Part shown: in pieces, positions 1-7,531 of the stretch
Layout: each line of letters opens with the position of its first letter
Numbering within the stretch: the first letter of the stretch is position 1
Assembly: GCA_025464275.1 (NCBI GenBank)
Contig: JAODGR010000069.1
Location: forward strand, 1-12,076
Source: Methanosarcinales archaeon
Lineage (GTDB): Archaea; Halobacteriota; Syntropharchaeia; Alkanophagales; Methanospirareceae
Direction of reading: 5' to 3'
DNA: 12,076 nucleotides
Position numbers and translations under genes: made by a program
The notes under the pieces: model-generated
Told to the model about the DNA's origin: nothing
Seen by the model: only the letters and a program-made list of their open reading frames with translations
Database searches by the model: none

Positions 1-54
1 ATGGAAATCCCTTCTGTTGTTTCTCCCTCTCCCAAAACTGATTTTAGTACCGCC

Positions 55-1071
55 TCATTCTTTCTTTCCCCTACGCTCAGCTGCGATAACCCAGAAGGTT
101 TTATCCCTGTATCGCTCACGCTTCACCTTACCACTTCTCTCCAACCGCTTCATACTCGCCTCCACCTCTCTATCCATCTCCACAGCTCCACGTGGGGCTC
201 GATATCGGAATTGCTTCCTCAATGTCTCTACAATCTGCTCCTCCCTCATTGGATGGCGTCTTATTATTGCCAGAATCGCTTCTTCTGGATTGGTAAAGCC
301 TGAAGTGGAGAATTCACCACTCTCGCCCGTGGTAATCTCAACCACATTTATACCTGCCGCGCTGGCGCTGAGTATATCGTGCGCCATTGCAATGGCTTCT
401 TCATCGGGAGGCATCACCCATGCCTCTGCTGGTGGTCTTATTGGCACGTTCAGATAGGTTCTATCTGGTTCTATACGCTCAAGTATCCTTTTTATCGCTT
501 CTAACTCGCTTTCCGAATCATTGAGCCCCTTCACCAGCATCACCTCCATCCAGATCTCACCACGATATACCTGCCTGAACTTCTCCATACCTGCAACGAT
601 CGTATCGAAATCAAGAGCTCTATGCGGTCTGTTTATCCTGCGGAACGTCTCCGCAGTACCTGCGTCAAGTGAGGGCATCACCACCTCCGCACCTGAAAGC
701 TCTTCCCTTAACTCCGGCAGGTGAAGGAGTGACCCGTTGGTATCAACCGCGATGGGTATATCAGTTATCTCCTTCGTCTTCCGGATCAGCCATCCAATAC
801 TCCTGCACAATGTGGGCTCACCCTCACCCACGAAGGTGAGGAAATCCAGCTCCGCATCCCCCGCTACTGCATGCTTGATCTCTTTTAATATCTCCGAAGG
901 TGGGAAGAAATCCCTGCGCTGAACGGTCATCTGCGTTGTCCTCCCCAGCTGGCAGTACACACACGAATAGTCACAGGTCTTGAATGGTATAGGTCCAATA
1001 CCCAGAGAACGACCAAGGCGACGCGATGGCACCGGTCCATAGACCACCCTCCGGGTCTCTCCATCGCTCAT
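55..1071 (-). CDS. Radical SAM enzyme, COG0731 (Tyw1-related) family, with C-terminal winged helix
   Basis: A 338-residue protein. Near the N-terminus it has the family signature YGPVPSRRLGRSLGIGP (about residues 11-27), then a radical SAM cluster motif C33-x3-C37-x2-C40, which binds a [4Fe-4S] cluster that cleaves S-adenosylmethionine. GEGEPTL at 82-88 is the SAM-binding GGEP-type motif. The barrel runs to about residue 255. Residues 261-330 look like a winged helix-turn-helix with the ending TFWVI, a tail I believe recurs in this family. COG0731 is often labelled as a wyosine-tRNA synthase, but that label should not be trusted here: the substrate is unknown. The ATG follows the TAG stop of the upstream radical SAM gene with no base between, and the ribosome site (AGAAGG) lies inside the upstream coding end, so the two are probably translationally coupled. 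Family assignment is firm, function is not. Confidence 0.85.
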   Translation of the reverse strand: MSDGETRRVVYGPVPSRRLGRSLGIGPIPFKTCDYSCVYCQLGRTTQMTVQRRDFFPPSEILKEIKHAVAGDAELDFLTFVGEGEPTLCRSIGWLIRKTKEITDIPIAVDTNGSLLHLPELREELSGAEVVMPSLDAGTAETFRRINRPHRALDFDTIVAGMEKFRQVYRGEIWMEVMLVKGLNDSESELEAIKRILERIEPDRTYLNVPIRPPAEAWVMPPDEEAIAMAHDILSASAAGINVVEITTGESGEFSTSGFTNPEEAILAIIRRHPMREEQIVETLRKQFRYRAPRGAVEMDREVEASMKRLERSGKVKRERYRDKTFWVIAAERRGKKE

Positions 1072-2127
1072 CTACCTTCTCTCGCCTCCATCCTCACCTT
1101 CATCCTCAGGCTCAAAGAAGAAGTCACCACACAGCGGGTCCTCCGCGAGATAATCCCCGGTGTGGAGATATGCTCGCACACGGCACCCGCCACAGATATC
1201 ACGATGCCTGCAGCGGGCGCATTTACCCTTCACATCACGGTTCCGTAGAGAGGAGAAGACCTCAGAATCGAGCATCTCTCGCAGTTCATGCTCCCGTATG
1301 TTACCCACCCTCACATCCAGTAGCGGGCATGGTACCACATCGCCATTCGGCTTGATAGAGAGCATACCAGTTGCCGCGCGGCAGCCAGGCAGTTCAGAGA
1401 AGAAGAAATCGGGTACAAAGAGCCCCTCCGCCGCCTTCCGCCGCAATATCACCCAGTACTGGGATGCCTGGGTGGTGCATATCTCAATTTCACGCCCTAT
1501 CCGGCTCTGTTCCTCGTATAACAACATTAGATTCCGTGCATACTCAGCTCTGCTCAGCTCGCTCACGGGCATCTCTTCTCTACCCCTACCAAGTGCGATA
1601 TAATGGAAGAACCTGCACTGCCGGGCGCCCAGTTCCACTGCGGTATGGATTATCGCAGAGGTCTCATCCTCGTTCTCCTTCATTATACAGGGGTCAATCA
1701 CGAGGCTCATGCCCGCTTCTACACATGCACGTGCACTCCTCACCGCTTTGGTGTACACTCCCGCACCCCTGATGATGTCGTGCGTCTCCGGTGTACCGTC
1801 AATAGGGATGATAACCTCCTCGATACCCGCTTCTCTCAACTGATATACGAGCTCATCGGTGAGCATTGTGCCATTAGAAGCGAGAGTGAGGTGCAAACCA
1901 CGGTCCTTTGCATACGCAATGATGGTGAGGAGGTCATGCCGCATCAGAGGCTCACCACCCCCGAAAGTGATATTTGCATTCGCTCCAAATACCTGTGCAA
2001 TCTCATCTATGAGTATAAAAGCTTCCTCTGTGCTGAGTTCGTCATTCAGTGGCGTACCGGCGTCATAATAGCAATGCCGGCAGCGGAGATTACAAGCCCG
2101 TGTAATATTCCAGTTGATGCTGTACAC
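1072..2127 (-). CDS. Radical SAM/SPASM protein of the AhbC/AhbD/NirJ (alternative heme/heme d1) family
   Basis: A 351-residue protein starting at GTG. An in-frame TAA lies two codons upstream and a GGGGAG ribosome site sits six bases before the start. The radical SAM motif is C12-x3-C16-x2-C19 (TRACNLRCRHCYY), with GGGEP at 56-60. The C-terminal SPASM region has seven cysteines (C249, C267, C303, C306, C312, C315, C333), enough for auxiliary Fe-S clusters. The phrases KPNGDVVPCPL, GNIRE, CGGCRVRAY and TGDYLAEDP are typical of the AhbC, AhbD and NirJ enzymes that remodel siroheme-derived tetrapyrroles on the way to heme or heme d1. Other SPASM enzymes act on peptides, so the substrate stays open; no ahbA/B partner and no obvious precursor peptide is in view. 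The C-terminal tail after C333 is acidic and built from a CATCCT-type repeat (about 1087-1112). It is the first gene of a two-gene unit. Confidence 0.8.
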   Translation of the reverse strand: MYSINWNITRACNLRCRHCYYDAGTPLNDELSTEEAFILIDEIAQVFGANANITFGGGEPLMRHDLLTIIAYAKDRGLHLTLASNGTMLTDELVYQLREAGIEEVIIPIDGTPETHDIIRGAGVYTKAVRSARACVEAGMSLVIDPCIMKENEDETSAIIHTAVELGARQCRFFHYIALGRGREEMPVSELSRAEYARNLMLLYEEQSRIGREIEICTTQASQYWVILRRKAAEGLFVPDFFFSELPGCRAATGMLSIKPNGDVVPCPLLDVRVGNIREHELREMLDSEVFSSLRNRDVKGKCARCRHRDICGGCRVRAYLHTGDYLAEDPLCGDFFFEPEDEGEDGGERR

Positions 2128-2224
2128 CCTTTACTCCCCTATACCCTATATACCTCCTTATATTCTTTATCTTATCATCATTTCCCTTTAATCCAGTTGC
2201 GATAAAACGATAAAAATAAGATAA
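2128..2224. promoter_or_regulatory. Divergent promoter region between the SPASM gene and the membrane-protein gene
   Basis: These 97 AT-rich bases separate two divergent starts. For the rightward gene there is no Shine-Dalgarno sequence; GATAAAA at 2201-2207 sits 18-24 bases before the ATG, roughly right for a TATA box of a leaderless or nearly leaderless transcript. For the leftward gene, TATA-like stretches appear at 2146-2153 (GTATATAG on the minus strand) and around 2158-2165, followed by GGGGAG at 2134-2139. Five GATAA motifs cluster here: plus strand at 2201, 2209 and 2220, minus strand at 2167-2171 and 2172-2176. Which of these is promoter and which is operator cannot be settled by eye. 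Confidence 0.45.
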
Positions 2225-2225
2225 A
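2166..2225. repeat. 10-bp inverted repeat flanking the divergent promoter
   Basis: TTTATCTTAT at 2166-2175 is the exact reverse complement of ATAAGATAAA at 2216-2225, with 40 bases between. The right arm reaches the first base of the ATG at 2225. Both arms contain the GATAA/TTATC core seen five times in this region. It could be a paired binding site, or an AT-rich coincidence. Confidence 0.4.
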
Positions 2226-4300
2226 TGAGTGCGAGAAGTGCAAGCGTGAGGGTGTCGCTCCTGTTCCTGCTTGCTGCTGCGGTGCTCGCTGCAGGTATAT
2301 CACACCCCCCGGTGCAGTCCTTCTACCATTGCGCCTCTATCGCATTAGCATTTGTGTTCACGCTCTTTCTACCCGGTTACGTGATTGCGGAGCGCTGGTT
2401 CAGCTACCTGCACATAGACGAGAAGCTGGTATTGTCCATACTGCTCAGTGTTATGCTCTCCACGCATCTCATATACGCCCTCTCTCTCATCATCGGCTAT
2501 AACAGGCTAACCATCGCCTTTGCTTTCCTCATCATGCTCATCGGACTCTGGCTCGTGCTCCTATCCCAGCCCCACCATCAGCAGCGGCTATCAGGTGAGA
2601 GACAGAGACTGAAGGGGATAATCATCAGTTTGGGGATTGCCATCATCGCATTTACGGTACTGTCTAAAACCGTTTGGGTCTGGCGCCAGAACCAGCTCAT
2701 CATCTCCGGCTCCAACTGGCAGGATACACCCATGCATTACGAGATAATCGAGAGTATAAACAACGGTAATTTCCCACCTGAGATGCCATACTATGCGGGC
2801 GTCAGAATGGTCTATCATTATTTCGTTGATTTCCATACTGCAATACTGGAGAAAGCGTATGGTAGTGGTGCTTTCTTACCCCATCTGATTGGGGTCACCA
2901 ACACCATCTTCATCTTCGTCTTCGCGCTCTCCATCTTTATACTGGCATCCTACCTGAGGGACGAGCATGCAGGCTATTATGCCATCCTGATTGGCACACT
3001 TGGTGCGGGCTTCTCCTTCGTCTCTGGATTATACGCACTTGTACACGGGCAATTCGTGCTCACCACTAACTATGCATTTGAGTACGGTAAGTTCTTCACC
3101 ATCCCCCCTATCTTTGATAACCTGTTACAGCAACGTCCCCAGCTCATCGGGCTACCAGCCCTCACAACCGCTGCATACCTCCTTTATAGAGGCATGCATC
3201 ACCACTCAAGCTCAAGCTCAAGCTCAAGGCGTGAGATAGCTCTATCTGGCTTGTTAGTCGGGCTCAGCTTCCCGTTTCATATCCTCGCATGCCTCTCTGC
3301 TATGCTTATATTCATCCTGAACTTCATACACTCCGGTATAGGGGATGTGAAGAGGGGCAGGGGTATAAATAAACAGATAGAAACCTTCTACATCTTCTCA
3401 CTATCCTCAATATCCCCTGTCCTGCTTTATCTCATTCCCATCATGATGCATTACAGCTCGAGCTCGGGTATCGTTGGGCTCAGCATCGGCATAAAACCGC
3501 CGTGGATTTATTATTTCCTCGAAGGGAATCCACTGGTCTTTTATATCGGTAATCTGGGATTGCCCCTTATCCTCGCATTACTGTATCTCCTCTTCCCTCG
3601 CTATGAGCACCCGCACCCGGACCAGCACCGGCACCGCTTCTTCATCTATTCATGGATGTTCACCCTCCTCGCGCTGCCCAATCTCTTCTCTTTCACACCC
3701 AATCCCTGGGACATGTATAAGTTCTTCCACTACGCGTGGATACCCATTGCCATTGCAGCCGGATGCTTCATCACCGATTTAGAATCGAGATTACAGTGGA
3801 ATTCAACGTTGATTGTAATTCCCGCTCTCCTCTTGTTCTCCATCCTCAGCTCTGGCATGCTAATCACATGGAACATCTCCACGAATTATCCCGCTGCTGA
3901 TGTGCACGAGTATGAGGCGGGGTTATGGGTACGGAATAACACACCACCGAAATCGGTATTTTTAACCTGGCAGTCCATACACGCGCCTGTGAGTATGATA
4001 GGTGGCAGGCTGAGGGTCCTCGGATATGTGAACTGGGCTTATGGGCATGGTTTTAATATCTGGGAGCGTGTAAATGATATCAAACGCGCATACAGTGGCA
4101 ATATAAACGATACACTGGCAGTAATGAGGCGATACAATGCAACCTATCTGTATATTGGGAGGGAGGAGATGAGGCACACGAACATACGGAGGAATATAAG
4201 CAAATTAGAGAGCTGCAAACAGCTGGAGGAGGTATACAGGGATAACCACGGAGCTAAAGGTGAGGGAGGAATTTACATCTTCGCACTTCGCACTCCATGA
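2225..4300 (+). CDS. Polytopic membrane protein, GT-C glycosyltransferase-like
   Basis: A 691-residue protein with about 13 hydrophobic segments between residues 8 and 550, then a soluble tail of about 140 residues. The large loop after segment five contains DTPMH (167-171), followed by NGNFPPEMPYYAG and YHYFVDFH. Conserved acidic residues in an early extracytoplasmic loop, with a distal stretch such as NPWDMYKFFHYAWIP (493-507), are typical of GT-C enzymes that move sugars from lipid-linked donors outside the membrane. The tail (WVRNNTPPKSVFLTW, then GGRLRVLGYVNWAYGHG) resembles the C-terminal part of archaeal multi-membrane proteins of this broad class. No exact family is assigned and acceptor and donor are unknown. 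It has two simple-repeat inserts: seven serines at 328-334 after three histidines, and a His/Pro/Arg run at 462-471. Both are in predicted loops. It stands alone on the plus strand, divergent from the radical SAM pair. Confidence 0.6.
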   Translation: MSARSASVRVSLLFLLAAAVLAAGISHPPVQSFYHCASIALAFVFTLFLPGYVIAERWFSYLHIDEKLVLSILLSVMLSTHLIYALSLIIGYNRLTIAFAFLIMLIGLWLVLLSQPHHQQRLSGERQRLKGIIISLGIAIIAFTVLSKTVWVWRQNQLIISGSNWQDTPMHYEIIESINNGNFPPEMPYYAGVRMVYHYFVDFHTAILEKAYGSGAFLPHLIGVTNTIFIFVFALSIFILASYLRDEHAGYYAILIGTLGAGFSFVSGLYALVHGQFVLTTNYAFEYGKFFTIPPIFDNLLQQRPQLIGLPALTTAAYLLYRGMHHHSSSSSSSRREIALSGLLVGLSFPFHILACLSAMLIFILNFIHSGIGDVKRGRGINKQIETFYIFSLSSISPVLLYLIPIMMHYSSSSGIVGLSIGIKPPWIYYFLEGNPLVFYIGNLGLPLILALLYLLFPRYEHPHPDQHRHRFFIYSWMFTLLALPNLFSFTPNPWDMYKFFHYAWIPIAIAAGCFITDLESRLQWNSTLIVIPALLLFSILSSGMLITWNISTNYPAADVHEYEAGLWVRNNTPPKSVFLTWQSIHAPVSMIGGRLRVLGYVNWAYGHGFNIWERVNDIKRAYSGNINDTLAVMRRYNATYLYIGREEMRHTNIRRNISKLESCKQLEEVYRDNHGAKGEGGIYIFALRTP
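3205..3228 (+). repeat. Hexanucleotide tandem repeat (CTCAAG)x4 encoding poly-serine
   Basis: Four perfect copies of CTCAAG, read in frame as alternating TCA and AGC serine codons (Ser328-334) in a loop of the membrane protein. Because the unit is 6 bp, gain or loss of copies keeps the frame. A two-copy relative, AGCTCG x2, lies at 3455-3466 and also encodes serines. Confidence 0.9.
3608..3637 (+). repeat. Degenerate hexanucleotide repeat encoding HPHPDQHRHR
   Basis: Five hexamers CACCCG, CACCCG, GACCAG, CACCGG, CACCGC in frame, giving a His-rich loop (residues 462-471) between two predicted membrane segments. The pattern suggests slippage followed by point mutation. Confidence 0.75.
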
Positions 4301-4317
4301 CAGCCGGTGATTCACCT

Positions 4318-4397
4318 AAAAAGTAAATTTATAGTTTCGTGCTTAGATTAGATTACATTACATTAAATATGAAATGAAGCATTTATGAGGTGGTGAG
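4318..4397 (+). promoter_or_regulatory. ileS promoter and leader
   Basis: An A-rich stretch followed by AAATTTATAG (TATA-like TTTATAG at 4328-4334) fits an archaeal BRE/TATA promoter. A start site about 24-27 bases after the box would fall near 4356, leaving a leader of roughly 40 bases. GAGGTGGTG just before the ATG at 4398 serves as the ribosome site. No riboswitch-like or attenuator structure is apparent. Confidence 0.45.
4343..4367 (+). repeat. Pentanucleotide repeat in the ileS leader
   Basis: Five consecutive 5-bp units: TTAGA, TTAGA, TTACA, TTACA, TTAAA. They lie between the TATA-like box and the ribosome site, over the expected transcription start. This is either slippage in AT-rich DNA or a tandem protein-binding site. 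TTAGATT also occurs by the purA dyad. Confidence 0.7.
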
Positions 4398-7300
4398 ATG
4401 TCACAGCCGTTCAGGAAGGAAGAGCAGAGAGTGGATTTCGTACGCCTGGAGGAGGAGGTGCTGAAACTCTGGGAGAGTGAGCGGACATTTGAGCGTAGCA
4501 TAGAGCAGAGGAGGGGACGAAAGAGGTTCGTCTTCATCGAGGGTCCCCCGACTGCGAATGGACTCCCACACCCCGGGCATATCCTCACACGGGTGATGAA
4601 GGACCTTGTGCTCCGTTACAAGACGATGCGAGGCTTCTATGTACCCCGTAAGGCGGGCTGGGACACACACGGGCTGCCGGTGGAGATAGAAGTGGAGAAG
4701 GAGCTGGGAATAAAGACGAAGAGGGAGATAGAGGAGTTCGGTATCGAGGAGTTCAATCGAAGATGTCGTGAATCGGTATTCAGGTATGAGAAGGAGTGGG
4801 AGAATGCCACAAAGCGGGTGGGATTCTGGATAGATATGGATTCACCCTATATCACGTTCAAAAATTCCTATATAGAATCGGTATGGTGGTCACTGAAGGA
4901 GATATGGAAGCGGGGATTGCTATATAAGGGTCACAAAGTCGTTCCTTTCTGCCCCAGATGTGGGACCGCGCTGAGCAGTCATGAGGTGGCGCAGGGGTAT
5001 CGAGAGGTGGAGGACCCCTCTATATACGTGATGTTCAGGATGAAGCCGGAATCGGAATCCAAATCGGAATCTAAAGACCTCCCTGTCTTCTTATTAGCAT
5101 GGACCACCACCCCATGGACACTGATCGGTAATGTGGCACTCGCAGTGCATCCGCAGCACACTTATGTGAAGGTGCGAGTGGATGAGTGTATACTGATACT
5201 GGCAGAAGCTCGTCTGGATGCCGTACTCCACGAAGATGAACATGAATATGAACATGAATATGAGATATTAGAGCGATTCAGAGGCGATACACTCGCCGGT
5301 ACTGAATATGAACCCCTATTTGAGTATGCGAAGATATCTGGTGGTGAGCGTCATAAAGTGGTCGCTGCCGATTTCGTCTCACTCGATGAAGGTACCGGGA
5401 TCGTACACATAGCACCCGCATTTGGCGAGGTGGATTACGAAGTCTGCCGTGCGAACAACCTCGGCTTTACACAGCCGGTGAATAGTGAAGGACGGTTCAC
5501 GGAAGAAGTAACTCCTCTGGCTGGCAGCTTCGTGAAGGACGCAGATAGGACGATAATAGAGTGGCTGAAGGAGCGTGGGATTCTATTCAAGGAGGAGAAG
5601 TACCTGCACACCTACCCCTTCTGCTGGCGATGCGGCTCACCTCTGCTCTACTATGCACGTGAATCGTGGTTCATTGCTATGAAATCACTGCGTGATAACC
5701 TGATTGCAAATAATGAGAAGATAAACTGGTATCCAACACATTTGAAATACGGGCGATTTGGGAACTTCTTAGAGAACATAGAGGACTGGGCGCTGAGCAG
5801 GGAACGGTTCTGGGGCACACCACTCAATATATGGGTCTGCAGTTCCTGTGGTGCGGAGTGCTGTGTGGGGAGTATAGAGGAGCTGAAGAATCGAGCACTG
5901 GAGCAGGGGGATGTGCATATCCCTGCTGACCTCCATCGCCCCTACATTGATGCGGTAGTACTACGTTGTGAGAACTGTGGTGGTGAGATGAGGCGTGTGA
6001 AGGAGGTGATTGATTGCTGGTACGATTCCGGGTCTGCACCCTTTGCTCAATGGCACTACCCCTTCGAGGAAGAGGGAAGGAATGGCAGTTTCAGAGCGAA
6101 TTTCCCCGCTGATTTCATTACTGAGGCGATAGACCAGACCAGAGGCTGGTTTTACTCACTGCTCGCAGTATCTACCGCACTATTTGACGAGCCTCCGTAT
6201 CTGAATGTCCTCTCTCTCGGGCATATCCTCGATGATAAGGGTGTGAAGATGAGTAAAAGCAAGGGCAACGTCGTTGATATAAACCAGATACTCAATAAAG
6301 AAGGTGCTGATGCACTCAGATGGTATCTCTTCTCCGCAGGTCCGCCATACGAAGATATCAGGTTCTCTGAGAAGGGCATAATAGAGAAACGCAAGAAATT
6401 CCTGAGCACGCTCTGGAACTCCTATTTCTTCTTCGTTACCTATGCCATAATTGATAATTTCCACCCGCATGCCATACACATACCGGTGGAGAAGAGGGCT
6501 CGTATCGATAGATGGGTCATCTCACGGCTGAACAGAGTGACGAAAGAGGTGATAGCAGGGTTAGAAAGCTTCGAGATTCATACCGCAGCGCGTGTGCTGG
6601 AGGATTTCGTGGTCAACGACCTCAGTAACTGGTACATAAGACGCTCAAGAAGACGATTCTGGATACCTGAGGAGAACTTTGATAAGGATTGTGCTTACTT
6701 AACCCTGTACGAAGTGCTGACGACGCTATGTAAACTGCTTGCACCCTTTGTGCCCTTTATCACCGAGTACATCTACCAGAACCTGGTGAGAGGCTGTGAC
6801 TGTGGCTGTGAGGATGACCAGCACCCTGAACCTGAGAGTGTACACCTCTGTGATTATCCCTCCCCGGTTGAGGCTATGATAGACCCTGAGCTGGAGGAAT
6901 CAATGCTCATCATCATCAAACTGGTGGAAGCAGGCAGACGGGCGAGGTCAGAAGCGGGGATAAAGATAAGGCAGCCACTCCGTGATGTCCTGGTCGTCTG
7001 CAGTGAGCCATCCATACTTGAGAAGGCGGCTCATCTCTGTGATATCCTGAAGGATGAGTTGAATGTTCGTGAGGTGCGATTCGGTGAGCGTCCTGTGTCT
7101 GATGAAGGATACAGAGAGGTGAGTGTGGAGGGTGCGAAGGGAATAAGAATGGACCTGTTCCTGAATACACGGCTGGATGAGGAACTCAGGGCTGAAGGTA
7201 TAGTACGGGATGTGGTGCGGCGTGTGCAGGGTATGCGAAAGGACCTTGAGCTGGAATACACCTCCAAGATAAGGATCTTCTACGGAGGAGATGAGGAGGT

Positions 7301-7490
7301 GGGGAATGCGATAGAGAAGTTCGCAGATTATATCTCCGGTGAGACTCTCGCAGTGGATATAAAACGGAAACGGGTTGAGGAGGCGGGAGTGCAGCAGATG
7401 GGGCTGTACAGCAAGAAGTGGAAGATAGGGGGTAAGGAGGTCTACATCGCGATAGAACCCCTGCCCCAGAGCCACAGCAATAGAGCATGA
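4398..7490 (+). CDS. ileS: Isoleucyl-tRNA synthetase, archaeal/eukaryotic type
   Basis: A 1030-residue class I synthetase that charges tRNA-Ile in the cytoplasm and proofreads valine. HIGH motif HPGH is at 58-61 and KMSKS at 617-621. Zinc-type cysteine pairs are at 185/188, 409/412, 481/484 and 524/527. The CP1 editing domain shows WTTTPWTL (235-242) and GTGIVHIAPAFGEVDY (332-347), where the family's threonine-rich face and editing aspartate lie. NWYIRRSRRRFW marks the anticodon-binding domain. Length is normal for the family. Start chosen at the ATG after GAGGTGGTG. Three low-complexity stretches coded by 6/12-bp repeats occur: residues 218-226 just before the editing domain, 278-289 inside it, and 799-814 near the end of the anticodon domain. 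All core motifs are intact, so the enzyme should be active. It is convergent with purA, 41 bp apart. Confidence 0.97.
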   Translation: MSQPFRKEEQRVDFVRLEEEVLKLWESERTFERSIEQRRGRKRFVFIEGPPTANGLPHPGHILTRVMKDLVLRYKTMRGFYVPRKAGWDTHGLPVEIEVEKELGIKTKREIEEFGIEEFNRRCRESVFRYEKEWENATKRVGFWIDMDSPYITFKNSYIESVWWSLKEIWKRGLLYKGHKVVPFCPRCGTALSSHEVAQGYREVEDPSIYVMFRMKPESESKSESKDLPVFLLAWTTTPWTLIGNVALAVHPQHTYVKVRVDECILILAEARLDAVLHEDEHEYEHEYEILERFRGDTLAGTEYEPLFEYAKISGGERHKVVAADFVSLDEGTGIVHIAPAFGEVDYEVCRANNLGFTQPVNSEGRFTEEVTPLAGSFVKDADRTIIEWLKERGILFKEEKYLHTYPFCWRCGSPLLYYARESWFIAMKSLRDNLIANNEKINWYPTHLKYGRFGNFLENIEDWALSRERFWGTPLNIWVCSSCGAECCVGSIEELKNRALEQGDVHIPADLHRPYIDAVVLRCENCGGEMRRVKEVIDCWYDSGSAPFAQWHYPFEEEGRNGSFRANFPADFITEAIDQTRGWFYSLLAVSTALFDEPPYLNVLSLGHILDDKGVKMSKSKGNVVDINQILNKEGADALRWYLFSAGPPYEDIRFSEKGIIEKRKKFLSTLWNSYFFFVTYAIIDNFHPHAIHIPVEKRARIDRWVISRLNRVTKEVIAGLESFEIHTAARVLEDFVVNDLSNWYIRRSRRRFWIPEENFDKDCAYLTLYEVLTTLCKLLAPFVPFITEYIYQNLVRGCDCGCEDDQHPEPESVHLCDYPSPVEAMIDPELEESMLIIIKLVEAGRRARSEAGIKIRQPLRDVLVVCSEPSILEKAAHLCDILKDELNVREVRFGERPVSDEGYREVSVEGAKGIRMDLFLNTRLDEELRAEGIVRDVVRRVQGMRKDLELEYTSKIRIFYGGDEEVGNAIEKFADYISGETLAVDIKRKRVEEAGVQQMGLYSKKWKIGGKEVYIAIEPLPQSHSNRA
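5049..5075 (+). repeat. Six-base-period repeat in ileS (ESESKSESK)
   Basis: GAATCG, GAATCC, AAATCG, GAATCT, AAA in frame, giving an acidic/serine run (residues 218-226). It sits at the junction entering the CP1 editing domain, just before DLPVFLLAWTTTPWT. Confidence 0.8.
5238..5261 (+). repeat. 12-bp tandem repeat in ileS (GAACATGAATAT)x2
   Basis: Two perfect copies of GAACATGAATAT, preceded by a related GAAGAT, encode HEDEHEYEHEYE at residues 278-289 within the editing domain, probably in a surface loop. Confidence 0.85.
6792..6839 (+). repeat. Six-base-period repeat in ileS (GCDCGCEDDQHPEPES)
   Basis: GGCTGT, GACTGT, GGCTGT, then GAGGAT, GACCAG, CACCCT, GAACCT, GAGAGT. Three cysteines and many acidic residues result (799-814), inserted after the anticodon-domain phrase TEYIYQNLV. 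The cysteines are spaced by one residue, so they are not a standard zinc knuckle. Confidence 0.7.
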
Positions 7491-7531
7491 ATATGCAGAG
7501 GTGGCAGAGGCAGAAAACGCTTATGTCACGT

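Noticed and set aside
4305..4315. GGTGATTCACC after the membrane-protein stop as a terminator hairpin
   Set aside because: The stem is at most five pairs with a one-base loop and no T-run follows on the plus strand.
4385..4396. A mini-ORF ATG-AGG-TGG-TGA one base before the ileS ATG
   Set aside because: It coincides with the purine-rich ribosome site, is only three codons long, and has no ribosome site of its own; most likely chance.
6948..7475. A 175-codon minus-strand open frame inside ileS, and similar long open frames at 1-457, 1603-2205 and 9479-9883
   Set aside because: They lie wholly or largely antisense to well-supported conserved genes, have no recognisable motifs, and reflect codon bias of the real frame.
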